Positions 33,503-42,330 of a stretch of DNA of 64,000 nucleotides are shown in pieces; positions within the stretch are counted from its first letter, which is position 1, and the number at the start of each line of letters is the position of its first letter. Location of the stretch: contig NZ_JAGYJH010000006.1 of the NCBI RefSeq assembly GCF_018402285.1, forward strand, positions 496,847 to 560,846. The letters are read 5' to 3'. A program made the position numbers and the translations under genes. A model generated the notes under the pieces. It saw only the letters and a program-made list of their open reading frames with translations, had not been told where the DNA came from and searched no databases. This stretch comes from Hyphomonas sp. (GTDB lineage Bacteria; Pseudomonadota; Alphaproteobacteria; Caulobacterales; Hyphomonadaceae).

Positions 33503-34561
33503 TCAGCGGTAGACACGTTGCACTCTGGGGCCAAGGCCGGTCAGCAGTTCGTAACCCAGCGTGCCGCAGGCAGATGCCTGCGCCTCGAGCTTGGCGTTCT
33601 CGCCCAGAAATTCAACCCGGGCGCCCGGCTTTGCATGCTTTGCGCAATCAGTGATGTCCAGGGTGACGAGATCCATCGAGATGCGGCCAAGGACCGGGCA
33701 GGGGTTGCCCTCCAGCCAGCCGGTCAGTCCGCCCCCGCCTGCCGCCCTCGGGATGCCGTCGGCATAGCCGATGCCGCAAGTGGCCAGGACGCGGTCTTCG
33801 GTCAGCGTATGGGTCCCGCCATAGCCGACTTTTGTCCCTCTTTGTCCTGTAAATGTCGCCAGAATTGTCGCTTCCAGGATCACGCCGGGCTTCAGTTTGA
33901 CCTTTTCGGGCGGGTTTGTGCCGCCATAAAGGGCAAGGCCCGGCCGGGTGAGGTCATAGGCAAAGCCCTTGCCGAGATAGCATCCATTGGAGCTCGCAAG
34001 GCTTGCCGGGGTGTCCGGGAAGCTGTCGGTGATCTCGTTGAACGCCTTTCTCTGGGCTGTATTCATAGGGTTTTCAGGCTCGTCCGCGCAGGCAAGATGG
34101 CTCATCACCAGGACGGGCTGCAACCGCCGCAGGGCCGCCAGATCCTTCTCCGTCATGTCCGCCGGCAGGCCCAGCCGGTTCATCCCCGTATCAAAGTGCA
34201 GCGCACACGACCCCCTGGGCGCATTCGCCCAAACCTTCACATGCGCTTCACTGGAAAGCACGGCCGTCAGGTCTGCGTCCCGATAGACAGACATCTCGCC
34301 CCGCACCGGGCCATTGAGCACGAAGATGCGGGCTGCCTTCCCGGCTGCCTTGCGCACGACAAGGCCTTCTTCGGCATAGGCGACAAAGAAGGTCTGGCAC
34401 CCTGCGATCCGGAGCGCGCGCGCCACCCGGGCAGCGCCCAGTCCATACCCGTCCGCCTTGACAACAGCGGCCGTCGTGGCGCCGGGATGGAGGGCGTCCA
34501 GGTTTCTCCAGTTGTCGGCGATGTTGCCGGTCATCACGGTGGCGCGGGGCATCTGGCTCAT
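33503..34561 (-). CDS. alr: Alanine racemase
   Basis: PLP-dependent production of D-alanine for peptidoglycan. The 352-aa protein carries the PLP lysine Lys35 in AVVKADGYGLG, FDTGMNRLGL in the barrel, and KVGYGGTHTL holding the second catalytic tyrosine. In many Alphaproteobacteria alr lies beside radA; here it instead leads into mlaEF about 4 kb away from radA. Confidence 0.96.
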   Translation of the reverse strand: MSQMPRATVMTGNIADNWRNLDALHPGATTAAVVKADGYGLGAARVARALRIAGCQTFFVAYAEEGLVVRKAAGKAARIFVLNGPVRGEMSVYRDADLTAVLSSEAHVKVWANAPRGSCALHFDTGMNRLGLPADMTEKDLAALRRLQPVLVMSHLACADEPENPMNTAQRKAFNEITDSFPDTPASLASSNGCYLGKGFAYDLTRPGLALYGGTNPPEKVKLKPGVILEATILATFTGQRGTKVGYGGTHTLTEDRVLATCGIGYADGIPRAAGGGGLTGWLEGNPCPVLGRISMDLVTLDITDCAKHAKPGARVEFLGENAKLEAQASACGTLGYELLTGLGPRVQRVYR

Positions 34562-34593
34562 GGGCTCACCGCTAGGCGAGTTTCAGCGCGTTG

Positions 34594-36081
34594 TCATCCT
34601 GCCTGCCTGCCGTTCTCATGATGGGCGAGCCAGGCCGAACCCTTCATGTTCCAGACGGGCGTGAAGAAGATCATCCAGACGATCAGGAGGATCATTCCCC
34701 CGGCGGGAACGACGGCAATCTTCTGCGGTCCGAACATGTCTACCAGGAGGCCCATCAGGGCTGCGCCAAAGGGCGCGCCGGCCATGAACCCGAGCTGGTA
34801 GATCGACAGCACGCGGGCGAGTTTTTCCTTCGGCGCGGCGTCCTGCACGATCGAGCGGCTCATGGCGATCGAAATGCCGGCAGCGTTGCCCCAGATGAAG
34901 ACGATCATCAGGAAGGCCCAGTGGGGCACCACCCACAGCATCGGGATCATGGCTGCCGCCGCAATGAACTGCGCGATCAGCAGGAGGCGTCCCTGGCGCT
35001 TGATCCGGCGAAAGATGGCCAGCACGACGGAGGAGGCAAAAGCGCCCATCCAGAAGGTCACGAACATGTCCCGGATGCCCGATGAGCCGAAATGATAGAC
35101 ATCGCGGTTGATGATCGGCAGCACCACCAGGAAAGAGCCGATCACAAACACGCCGACGCCGAACATCAGCACGGTCATGGCCGAGAGCTTGCCGTCGCTG
35201 CGGACCGCCCTGACCCCGTCCAGAATGTCACCGAATGCCGCGCCGATGCCTTTGCGGCCGGTGCGGACCTGTTTACCGCGCGCCATGAACAGGGCAAATC
35301 CAGCCCCGAAGGCCAGCGCAACACCCTGCGCGATCAGCAGGGTTTCGGCCGGTATCGGGCCGACCGAAAAGCCGCCGAGCCAGGGGGGCATCCGTGTTGG
35401 CTTGTCGGCATATCCGGCAAGGATAAGCCCGGCAATCTGGGCCAGGAACTGCGCCATCGTGGCAAGCGTAACCCCGAGCTGGAGGGTGACACTGGAGCCG
35501 ACACGCATGCGGCGCTCGACGACCTCGTTCACGATCGCGTCACGCGCAGGCATCATGAAGGCGCCGATCGTGCCGATGCTCACCGCGTAAAGGATCATTG
35601 CCGGGTAGCTGAGTTCGCCGCGCGAAACGGCAAACGCCAGAAAGAGCGAAGGGACAGCGGCCAGAAGGTGCAGGAGGATCAGCAACCGCCGGCCATCGGC
35701 CCGTTCGGCGACCACGCCGCCGATCAGGAGGAAAACGACTGAGGGAGCTGAAAGCGCCATGTTGGCGAGGCCAAGGGCAAGGCCGTCGAGATGAAGATGG
35801 CTCTGGCCAGTGATCAGATAAGGGAACAGGACAAGCTGCAGGCCGAATGCCATGAACCAGCTGCACTGAACGCCCAGATAGGCGGGCAGCTCGATCCTGA
35901 CGCCGCGCCGGAGTTTGCGCGCCCGCCAGTTGGTCGCCGTCACCAGAAAGGAGGCGCCGGCCGTGATGGCTTCGCTCACGCCGCTGACCGGCGAGGTTAC
36001 GCTCGCGGCTGCGTCAACTTCAGCCGGGCTGGTTGCCGGCTCTTCAGGCGCTCCGGCATCATTTCCGGTTTGATCTGTCAC
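34594..36081 (-). CDS. MFS transporter (EntS/BacE-like exporter type)
   Basis: A 495-aa polytopic protein with about 12 membrane segments after a 60-residue hydrophilic, Ala/Thr/Ser-rich N-terminus. Features: GGVVAERADGRRLLI (MFS motif A between TM2 and TM3), MMPARDAIVNEVVER and RSIVQDAAPKEKLARVLSIYQLGFMAGAPFGA, the pattern of the MFS_3 exporter branch. It likely effluxes small molecules; substrate unknown. It ends 32 bp before alr starts and could be cotranscribed with it. The long N-terminal tail is unusual; a later start cannot be ruled out. Confidence 0.88.
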   Translation of the reverse strand: MTDQTGNDAGAPEEPATSPAEVDAAASVTSPVSGVSEAITAGASFLVTATNWRARKLRRGVRIELPAYLGVQCSWFMAFGLQLVLFPYLITGQSHLHLDGLALGLANMALSAPSVVFLLIGGVVAERADGRRLLILLHLLAAVPSLFLAFAVSRGELSYPAMILYAVSIGTIGAFMMPARDAIVNEVVERRMRVGSSVTLQLGVTLATMAQFLAQIAGLILAGYADKPTRMPPWLGGFSVGPIPAETLLIAQGVALAFGAGFALFMARGKQVRTGRKGIGAAFGDILDGVRAVRSDGKLSAMTVLMFGVGVFVIGSFLVVLPIINRDVYHFGSSGIRDMFVTFWMGAFASSVVLAIFRRIKRQGRLLLIAQFIAAAAMIPMLWVVPHWAFLMIVFIWGNAAGISIAMSRSIVQDAAPKEKLARVLSIYQLGFMAGAPFGAALMGLLVDMFGPQKIAVVPAGGMILLIVWMIFFTPVWNMKGSAWLAHHENGRQAG

Positions 36082-36226
36082 TCAACCATCCCCACGCGGC
36101 GCATACTCATACAAACCTGCCGATAATGGAACGCGACCGCTAGCAGCAGCCGGGCGCGGTTGCAAAGACATGGCTCAACCGATAGGTTTTCAAGGCACTC
36201 AAACCAGGCTGGCGAGGTCTCTACCC

Positions 36227-36712
36227 ATGCGGACGTTCCGGCAAGCTGCAAGTTGGGGGCTCGCCCTCGCGCTGGCGGCCATGTTCATTCATCTGACGCT
36301 GCATCCGCTGCCAGGGCCAGTTGCAGGCGAGGTGAAGTTTTTCGATGCCCCCGGGGACCATGTTGTATTCGCCGCCCTTGCCCAGAAATCCGGAATAACC
36401 CTGTTTGAGCCTGCCGGACGGTTTGTTGCCGGGGTCCTGGAGCTCGTTGCGGCCATTCTCCTGCTGCTGCCGTTCAGCCGCCGGTTTGGCGCGGTCCTGG
36501 CCGTGTTGATCTTCGGGACCGGTCTTGGACTGCATCTGTCGCCCTGGCTGGGGCGGGAAATCACCCTGCCGGACGGCTCCAGCGACGGCGGGACGCATTT
36601 CCTGGTCGCCGTCATTCTGCTGGCCCTCAGCCTGCTTCTGCTTGTGGTGCACCCGGGTAAACCGCGCACGTCGCGGGTGCTCACACCCGCCCAATACTGG
36701 CGCCAGGCGTAA
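36227..36712 (+). CDS. Small DoxX-like membrane protein
   Basis: A 161-aa protein with four predicted membrane helices. The stretch PAGRFVAGVLELVAAILLLLPF followed by AVLAVLIFGTGLGLHLS resembles the core of DoxX-type proteins, which are sometimes tied to redox stress. I take ATG 36227 (MRTFRQAASW) because GAGG lies 9 nt upstream; ATG 36170 would add 19 hydrophilic residues. It stands alone between the divergent MFS gene and the DUF2336 gene. Confidence 0.68.
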   Translation: MRTFRQAASWGLALALAAMFIHLTLHPLPGPVAGEVKFFDAPGDHVVFAALAQKSGITLFEPAGRFVAGVLELVAAILLLLPFSRRFGAVLAVLIFGTGLGLHLSPWLGREITLPDGSSDGGTHFLVAVILLALSLLLLVVHPGKPRTSRVLTPAQYWRQA

Positions 36713-36776
36713 ACAGGGTTCCATGTCTCGTTAATCAATTGATGCGAACCTGCGCCCGAACGCCCGAGGTTTGCGC

Positions 36777-37979
36777 ATGGCTGACGCGACAGAGTCAAAC
36801 AAAAACCCGCCTTCGGGCATCGCGCAGGACGCACTCCTGCGGCGAATACTCGATGTCGTATCCATGCCCGCTTCGCGGATCCCGCCGCAGGATCGCCAGA
36901 TGGCAGGCGATATCCTCCTGGACATGCTGTTTCATGTAGGTGAGCGCGAGCGGAGGCTTTGTTCGGTGCGCCTTGCCGGCAGCCGGGAGGCGCCCCGGCG
37001 GCTCCTGCGCTACCTGGCCCAGTCCAGCATTCAGGTCGCCCGGCCGCTTCTTGAAGAAAGTGATGCTTTTGACGACTGCGATCTGGCAGACATCATCCGC
37101 CTGACAACACCCGAACACCGTATGGTGGTCGCCCGCCGGCGGAACCTGTCGGAAGCGGTCACTGCTGTCATGGTCGATGTGGCTGAGCCTCCTGTGGTGC
37201 GGGAAATCCTCGCCAACCGGACGGCGATCTTCGCTGAAATGACGATGGACAAGCTGATCGCAGCCTCCCGCGATGAGCCGGGCTATTGCCTGCTTCTGGT
37301 CGACCGGATCGAGCTGAAGCCCGCCCATGCCATGGCCATGTTCTGGTGGGCCGATGCAGCCGCCAGGCGGAAAATACTGACGCGCCATGCGGCTGAGCGG
37401 CAGGAAATGATTGCCCTTTGTTCGGACGTATTTGAAATGGCGGCGGCTGAGGGCTGGCAGGATCCGGTCGTGCGCAAGGCGCTTCAGATGATTGAGCGGC
37501 GCCAGCGCAATCGCGGCGCCATTGAGCGCAGCCCCTATGACAGTCTCGAAGACGCCGTGAAGTCAGCATCCGTAACAGGCATGGATGCAAAGATCGCGCA
37601 GGAGATAGGGTATCTCTCCGGCATCAAGCCGGTCACTGCCGCAAAGATCCTGTCTGATCCGGGCGGGGAGGCTCTCGCGGTGCTCTGTAAAGCGACGGGT
37701 CTCAAGCGGGACTATCTGGGCCTGCTCTGGCGGGCGCTCGAGCGGCCACTGGAACTGGAGCCGGGCGTGCCCCATCCCCGTTTCTCGCTTGTTGCGGAGA
37801 CCTACGAGGTCCTCTCGGTCCTCAAGGCCCAGACAACGCTGCGCTACTGGAACTGGGCCTTGTCGTCGGCCTATTCGCCTGCGGCGCTACGCCACGCCCA
37901 ATCCATGGGTGAACCTGCCAATGAAGAGGCAGAATTCTCGACAGCACAGCGCACGGCACGCCTCGTCTTCGGGCGCTAG
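36777..37979 (+). CDS. DUF2336 domain protein
   Basis: A 400-aa soluble, all-helical protein with repeated short helices (HEAT-like pattern: FDDCDLADIIRLTTPEHRMVVARRRNLSEAV, then VVREILANRTAIFAEMTMDKL). It matches the DUF2336 family, which is nearly confined to Alphaproteobacteria and has no defined function. The start at ATG 36777 has GAGG 7 nt upstream; a TTG two codons earlier is too close to the ribosome-binding site. It lies 94 bp upstream of the Mrp operon on the same strand, with no clear terminator between. Confidence 0.85.
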   Translation: MADATESNKNPPSGIAQDALLRRILDVVSMPASRIPPQDRQMAGDILLDMLFHVGERERRLCSVRLAGSREAPRRLLRYLAQSSIQVARPLLEESDAFDDCDLADIIRLTTPEHRMVVARRRNLSEAVTAVMVDVAEPPVVREILANRTAIFAEMTMDKLIAASRDEPGYCLLLVDRIELKPAHAMAMFWWADAAARRKILTRHAAERQEMIALCSDVFEMAAAEGWQDPVVRKALQMIERRQRNRGAIERSPYDSLEDAVKSASVTGMDAKIAQEIGYLSGIKPVTAAKILSDPGGEALAVLCKATGLKRDYLGLLWRALERPLELEPGVPHPRFSLVAETYEVLSVLKAQTTLRYWNWALSSAYSPAALRHAQSMGEPANEEAEFSTAQRTARLVFGR

Positions 37980-38073
37980 TGCGTTTTTCGGGGCAAACAG
38001 GCTTCCCAATCGCATTGTCGCCCTTTAGGTGGGGCGTTCATCAAATTGGGATCGTTCGGAGCTGAGGGGCGCG

Positions 38074-38559
38074 GTGGCGTATTTCTTGGGACTACTGGCG
38101 GCCTTGGTGGCTTTCTGGTTCGGCAATTCGGGCCATTACAAGCCGCTGATGCTCGGATTTGGCAGCGTCTCGGTGCTGCTCACGATGATACTTGCCTACC
38201 GGCTGGACATCATCGACCGCGAAGGCGCGCCTTATGTCCGGCTCCCCCAGCTGATCAAGTACTATCCCTGGCTGGCGGTAGAGGTCGTGAAGTCGAACTG
38301 GGTTGTGATCCGCGCCTGCCTGCGCGCCGAACTCGATATCACCCCGACGCTCACCAAGGTCAAAACCGTCTGCAGGAGCGACCTTGCCAGAGTTACGTTC
38401 GCAAACTCGATTACCATGACCCCCGGCACGGTGACGGTAGAGATCGAAGGCGACAAACTGCTGGTCCATGGTCTCTACGAGTCTGGCACAGAGCCGGAAG
38501 GCTTCTTCGAAATGGACAAGCGCTGCGCGGCGGCGTGTGACCCCAAGGAGGCGCGCTGA
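38074..38559 (+). CDS. mrpE: Mrp-type cation/proton antiporter subunit E
   Basis: Small membrane subunit of the multisubunit Na+(K+)/H+ antiporter. The 161-aa protein has two or three N-terminal helices, the MnhE signature YYPWLAVEVVKSNWVVIRACL, and the C-terminal motif FANSITMTPGTVTVEIEGDKLLVHGL. I chose GTG 38074 because GAGGGG lies just upstream and the length then matches the family; an earlier GTG at 38029 would add 15 residues. It is the first gene of a ten-gene operon in which nearly every pair overlaps. Confidence 0.92.
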   Translation: MAYFLGLLAALVAFWFGNSGHYKPLMLGFGSVSVLLTMILAYRLDIIDREGAPYVRLPQLIKYYPWLAVEVVKSNWVVIRACLRAELDITPTLTKVKTVCRSDLARVTFANSITMTPGTVTVEIEGDKLLVHGLYESGTEPEGFFEMDKRCAAACDPKEAR

Positions 38560-38855
38560 TGACGGCGGCAGCCCTGATCGCCATCCTGATCGGGATGGGG
38601 CTTTTGCTCGTGCGCGCCCTGCTTGGGCCGACGCTGTATGACCGGATTCTTGCGGTGAATGCCATCGGTACCAAGACCGTCCTCGTGATCGGGCTTCTGG
38701 GTTATGTCATGGGCCGTCCCGATTTCCTCGACATCGCCATGATCTACACGCTGATCAACTTCGTCACGACCATCGCGATCCTGAAATTCTTCCGCTACCG
38801 CTCATTCCAGGTGCCCCTCGCGCGGCGCATCGATCCGGCAAAGGAAGCTGAGTGA
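38559..38855 (+). CDS. mrpF: Mrp-type antiporter subunit F
   Basis: A 98-aa protein with three membrane helices, matching MnhF/PhaF: LLLVRALLGPTLYDRILAVNAIGTKTVL, where GPTLxDRxLAxN is the family motif. The ATG overlaps the mrpE stop codon by 1 bp (TGATG). Confidence 0.93.
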   Translation: MTAAALIAILIGMGLLLVRALLGPTLYDRILAVNAIGTKTVLVIGLLGYVMGRPDFLDIAMIYTLINFVTTIAILKFFRYRSFQVPLARRIDPAKEAE

Positions 38856-38856
38856 G

Positions 38857-39225
38857 ATGGCTGATTTTCTCGCAAACCTTGGCAGCTTCTGGGAAATCCT
38901 GCGCCATCCGCTCGGCGGGGCGGCCTGCCTTGCCGGCGGCCTGCTCATCATCATCAGCTCGATCGGCGTGCTGCGCTTTCCTGATTTCTACACCCGCCTG
39001 CACGCCGCCAGCGTAACGGACACCTCGGGCGCCGCACTTGTGCTGATCGGCATGGCGCTGATGGCCCCCAACTGGCTGGTGCTGGTGAAGCTGCTCTGCA
39101 TCTTCATCTTCCTGTTCCTGACGAGCCCCACAAGCAGCCACGCCCTCGCCAATGCGGCGCATGTGGCCGGGCTGCAGCCGAGGATCGGACCGGTTGGCGC
39201 AGCAAATCCGGAGGACAAGACATGA
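38857..39225 (+). CDS. mrpG: Mrp-type antiporter subunit G
   Basis: A 122-aa membrane protein with three helices and the MnhG motif SSIGVLRFPDFYTRLHAASVTDTSG. It follows mrpF by 1 bp and overlaps the next gene by 4 bp. Required for assembly or activity of the complex in characterised Mrp systems. Confidence 0.93.
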   Translation: MADFLANLGSFWEILRHPLGGAACLAGGLLIIISSIGVLRFPDFYTRLHAASVTDTSGAALVLIGMALMAPNWLVLVKLLCIFIFLFLTSPTSSHALANAAHVAGLQPRIGPVGAANPEDKT

Positions 39226-39842
39226 GAGAGCTCTTTACGGCAGATGCCGGACCGGCGCTCATCAACATTGCGCTGCTCGCGATCCTCTTTGTGGTCGCGA
39301 TTGCAATTGCGCGCCTGCGCAGCCTGTTTGCCATCGTGATGCTGTCGGGCGTCTATTCGCTCGTGTCGGCCGCCTGGTACATCGCGGTCGACGCGGTGGA
39401 CGTGGGATATACCGAAGCGGCCGTCGGCGCGGGCATGTCCACAGCTGTCCTGCTTGGCGCGATGCTGCTCACGGCGCGCACCGCCAAGCCCGAGAAGCCG
39501 CTCAAGAAACTTGGCCCGTTTCTCATCTGCGGCGCAACGGCGGTGATGCTGATCTATGCGACCGTTGACCTGCCAGGCCTCGGAGACCCGAACGCGCCTG
39601 CCAATACCGGCGCCGGCCTGACCTATCTGCAGGTCAACTGGTTTGATACCGGGGTGCCCAACGTCGTGACATCCGTTCTCGCCACCTATCGCGGGTTCGA
39701 CACGATGGGGGAAACCGTTGTTGTTTTCGTGGCAGGCCTGGCTGTCGCCATGCTGCTCGGGTTTGGCGAACGTTCTCTGGCCGAAACGCTGCGCACCGCA
39801 AAGAAGCGCCGCGGCAAGGGCAAGGAGGGCGAAGGATCATGA
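39222..39842 (+). CDS. DUF4040/MbhD-MbhE-like subunit of the antiporter complex
   Basis: A 206-aa membrane protein with about five helices. It opens LINIALLAILFVVAIAIARLRSLFAIVMLSGVYSLVSA, then GYTEAAVGAGMSTAVLLGAML, the DUF4040 motif. The later TGVPNVVTSVLATYRGFDTMGETVVVF corresponds to the MbhE block. This is the part that forms the C-terminal extension of large MrpA proteins in Bacillus-type systems; here it is a separate gene. Confidence 0.88.
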   Translation: MRELFTADAGPALINIALLAILFVVAIAIARLRSLFAIVMLSGVYSLVSAAWYIAVDAVDVGYTEAAVGAGMSTAVLLGAMLLTARTAKPEKPLKKLGPFLICGATAVMLIYATVDLPGLGDPNAPANTGAGLTYLQVNWFDTGVPNVVTSVLATYRGFDTMGETVVVFVAGLAVAMLLGFGERSLAETLRTAKKRRGKGKEGEGS

Positions 39843-40291
39843 AGAGCGATCATCACGTGATTTTGCGCGTCATTGGCAAATGCTTCATTCCGCTGATCGT
39901 GATCTACGGATTCTATGTCCATTTTCACGGCGAAGTCGGGGCGGGCGGGGCGTTCCAGGCAGGCGTTGTGCTCGCCGTCGCGATTATCCTTCATTCCCTG
40001 ACCTTCGGCCTCGCCAACACGATGCGCGCAGTTCCTCCGGCATTTGCCAGAACGCTTGCGGCAATAGGTGTTCTGATCTTTGTCGGCATGGGTTTCTTGA
40101 CGGTCGTGCAGGGGGGGCTCTTCCTTGAATACCAGGCCCTGTTTGCCGAGCCGCCGGGCGGCCATGATGGCCAGCATGCCGGTATCATCATCGTCGAGCT
40201 GGGCGTGCTGTTTGCCGTGGCCGGCGCCATGACGACCATCTTCTACGCGCTTGCCGGCCGCGTGGCTGAAATCCGCGACGAGGACTGGTAG
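39839..40291 (+). CDS. mrpB: Mrp-type antiporter subunit B (MnhB domain)
   Basis: A 150-aa protein with four helices and the MnhB core: IGKCFIPLIVIYGFYVHFHGEVGAGGAFQAGVV, where FHGxxxxGGGFQAG-type sequence is conserved. It overlaps the preceding gene by 4 bp and precedes mrpC by 3 bp. Confidence 0.92.
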   Translation: MKSDHHVILRVIGKCFIPLIVIYGFYVHFHGEVGAGGAFQAGVVLAVAIILHSLTFGLANTMRAVPPAFARTLAAIGVLIFVGMGFLTVVQGGLFLEYQALFAEPPGGHDGQHAGIIIVELGVLFAVAGAMTTIFYALAGRVAEIRDEDW

Positions 40292-40294
40292 GCC

Positions 40295-40795
40295 ATGGTC
40301 GAATTCGTTCTCGAGCGCGCGGGTTACTGGGCGATCATCGGGCTGATGATGATCGGCCTCTACATCGCGTTTTCTGCAGAAAACCTGATCAAGCGGCTGG
40401 TTGGCCTTTCGATTTTCCAGACGACGATCTGCCTGTTCTATGTATCGCTGTCGAAAGTGAACGGTGGCACGGCCCCGATCCTTCTGCCGGAGGACATGCC
40501 CTACTACGATGCGGCTATCCCTAAAGGCACTTCGGGTCCCGACGCCCTGCTGGCGGCAGGCGGCGAGCGGTTCGCAGACCTTTACCACATCTACTCCAAC
40601 CCGCTGCCGCATGTCCTCATGCTGACGGCCATTGTCGTGGGTGTGGCGACGCTTTCTCTGGGCCTCGCCCTGATTGTCCGCATCCGGGAAGCCTATGGCA
40701 CGATTGAGGCCGACGAAGTGCGCGACATCGATATTGAAACCGCCCTCGCTCAGGAACTGGAACAAGCAAAAGAGATCAAAGAGGCTTCGGCATGA
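40295..40795 (+). CDS. mrpC: Mrp-type antiporter subunit C (NuoK-like)
   Basis: A 166-aa protein, NuoK-like, with helices at about 8-27, 35-53 and 110-130. Signature stretches are MIGLYIAFSAENLIKRLVGLS and HVLMLTAIVVGVATLSLGLALIVRI. A 50-residue hydrophilic insert (DALLAAGGERFADLYHIYSN) before the last helix and a charged C-terminal tail make it longer than the usual MrpC of about 110-120 aa. Confidence 0.9.
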   Translation: MVEFVLERAGYWAIIGLMMIGLYIAFSAENLIKRLVGLSIFQTTICLFYVSLSKVNGGTAPILLPEDMPYYDAAIPKGTSGPDALLAAGGERFADLYHIYSNPLPHVLMLTAIVVGVATLSLGLALIVRIREAYGTIEADEVRDIDIETALAQELEQAKEIKEASA

Positions 40796-42330
40796 CGCTC
40801 GAAACCGTGCTGACCACAGCGCCTGCCTGGGCGATCGCGCACGCGCCGGTGATGCTTGTCGCAGTCCCGATGCTGATTGCGCCGCTGGTTGCCATTCTCC
40901 CGAACGGACGCCTGGCCTGGCTGATCACCGTGGCGACCGCTGCGGTGGCTTTCTATCTGGCCATCGTAACGCTGGGGCTGGTCCAGTCTTCCCCGACAGG
41001 CATCCTCTCCTACGAGATCGGGCGCTGGCCGCCGCCGATCGGTATCGAGTTCAGGACAGACGCGCTCAACGCGATGATCCTGCTGCTCGTAACGGGCATC
41101 GGGTTTCTCGCGTCGGTGTTCTCCTGGCCGACGATTTCGTCCGAGCTCGGTAATCACAACAAGCTCGGCATGTTCTTCGCCGCCTTCCTGCTCTGCCTGG
41201 CTGGCCTGCTGGGGGTTGCCTCGACAGGTGACGCTTTCAACCTTTTCGTCTTCCTCGAGATCAGTTCGCTGGCGACCTATGTGATGGTGGCCATGGGCGC
41301 CAAGCGCGACCGGCGCGCGCTGCCGGCGGCATTCAACTACCTCATCATGGGCACGCTCGGCGCGAGCTTCTACATTATGGGCATCGGCTTCCTCTATGCT
41401 GCCACCGGCACGCTCAACATGGCCGACATCGCTGACCGCCTGCCGGCGCTGACAGACAGCCGGGCCGTGCAGGTGGGCTTTGCCTTCATCATTGTCGGCC
41501 TTGGCCTGAAAGCCGCCATGTGGCCGCTGCACCAGTGGCTGCCCAACGCCTATTCCTACAGCCCGAGCTTCGTCACAGTGTTCCTCTCGGCCACGGCGAC
41601 CAAGGTGGCGCTTTATGCCCTGATCCGGTTCCTGTTCACCATCTTCCAGCCGGATTACACATTTGAACTTGCCAGTTTCCACTGGATACTGGCCCCGCTC
41701 GGCATAGCGGCGATGCTGATCTGCAGCTTCCAGGCTGTGTTCCAGACGGATGTGCGCCGCACGCTGGCTTATTCGTCGGTCGCGCAGGTTGGCTACATGC
41801 TGCTGGGCATCTCTCTTGCGACCGCGCCCGGCGTCGCCGCCGGCCTGCTCCACCTCTTCAACCATGCCCTGATGAAGGGCGCGATGTTCATGGCGATTGC
41901 CGGTATCGTGCTGACCTCTCAGGGCACAACCATCCGCGACTTTGCCGGTCTGGGCCGCACGGCCCCCTGGACAATGACCGCGTTTGCAATTGCCGGTCTC
42001 TCCCTCATCGGTGTGCCGCTTACGGCGGGCTTCATGTCCAAGCTCCAGCTGGGCTACGCCCTGTTTGCCGAAGGCTGGTGGTGGGCCGTGCTGCTGGTGG
42101 TGTTCTCCAGCTTCCTGGCTGTCTTCTATGTCGGCCGTATCCTGCAGGCGGCATTCTTCCAGCCCCCCGTCAATCCGCGCAAGACCCACAAGGAAGCGCC
42201 CTTGCTCATCCTTGTGCCGCTCTGGATCCTGGCCCTCGCTAATATCTATTTCGGCATTGCCGCTGACTTCCCGCTGGGCCTTGCCCAGGACGGCGCCGTG
42301 GCTGCCCTTGGACTGGAGGCGTTCCGATGA
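40792..42330 (+). CDS. mrpD: Mrp-type antiporter large subunit, NuoM/N-like (first copy)
   Basis: A 512-aa proton-translocating subunit with about 14 helices. Residues needed for proton transfer in this superfamily are present: Glu156 in FVFLEISSLATY (TM5), the lysine/histidine in LKAAMWPLHQWLPNAY, and the broken-helix lysine in NHALMKGAMF. It overlaps mrpC and the next large subunit by 4 bp each. Of the three large subunits this one is closest to standard MrpD. Confidence 0.92.
   Translation: MTLETVLTTAPAWAIAHAPVMLVAVPMLIAPLVAILPNGRLAWLITVATAAVAFYLAIVTLGLVQSSPTGILSYEIGRWPPPIGIEFRTDALNAMILLLVTGIGFLASVFSWPTISSELGNHNKLGMFFAAFLLCLAGLLGVASTGDAFNLFVFLEISSLATYVMVAMGAKRDRRALPAAFNYLIMGTLGASFYIMGIGFLYAATGTLNMADIADRLPALTDSRAVQVGFAFIIVGLGLKAAMWPLHQWLPNAYSYSPSFVTVFLSATATKVALYALIRFLFTIFQPDYTFELASFHWILAPLGIAAMLICSFQAVFQTDVRRTLAYSSVAQVGYMLLGISLATAPGVAAGLLHLFNHALMKGAMFMAIAGIVLTSQGTTIRDFAGLGRTAPWTMTAFAIAGLSLIGVPLTAGFMSKLQLGYALFAEGWWWAVLLVVFSSFLAVFYVGRILQAAFFQPPVNPRKTHKEAPLLILVPLWILALANIYFGIAADFPLGLAQDGAVAALGLEAFR

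Noticed and set aside
40750-42189. 479-codon minus-strand reading frame opposite mrpD
   Set aside because: Polar, repeat-poor shadow of a membrane protein gene with conserved proton-channel residues.
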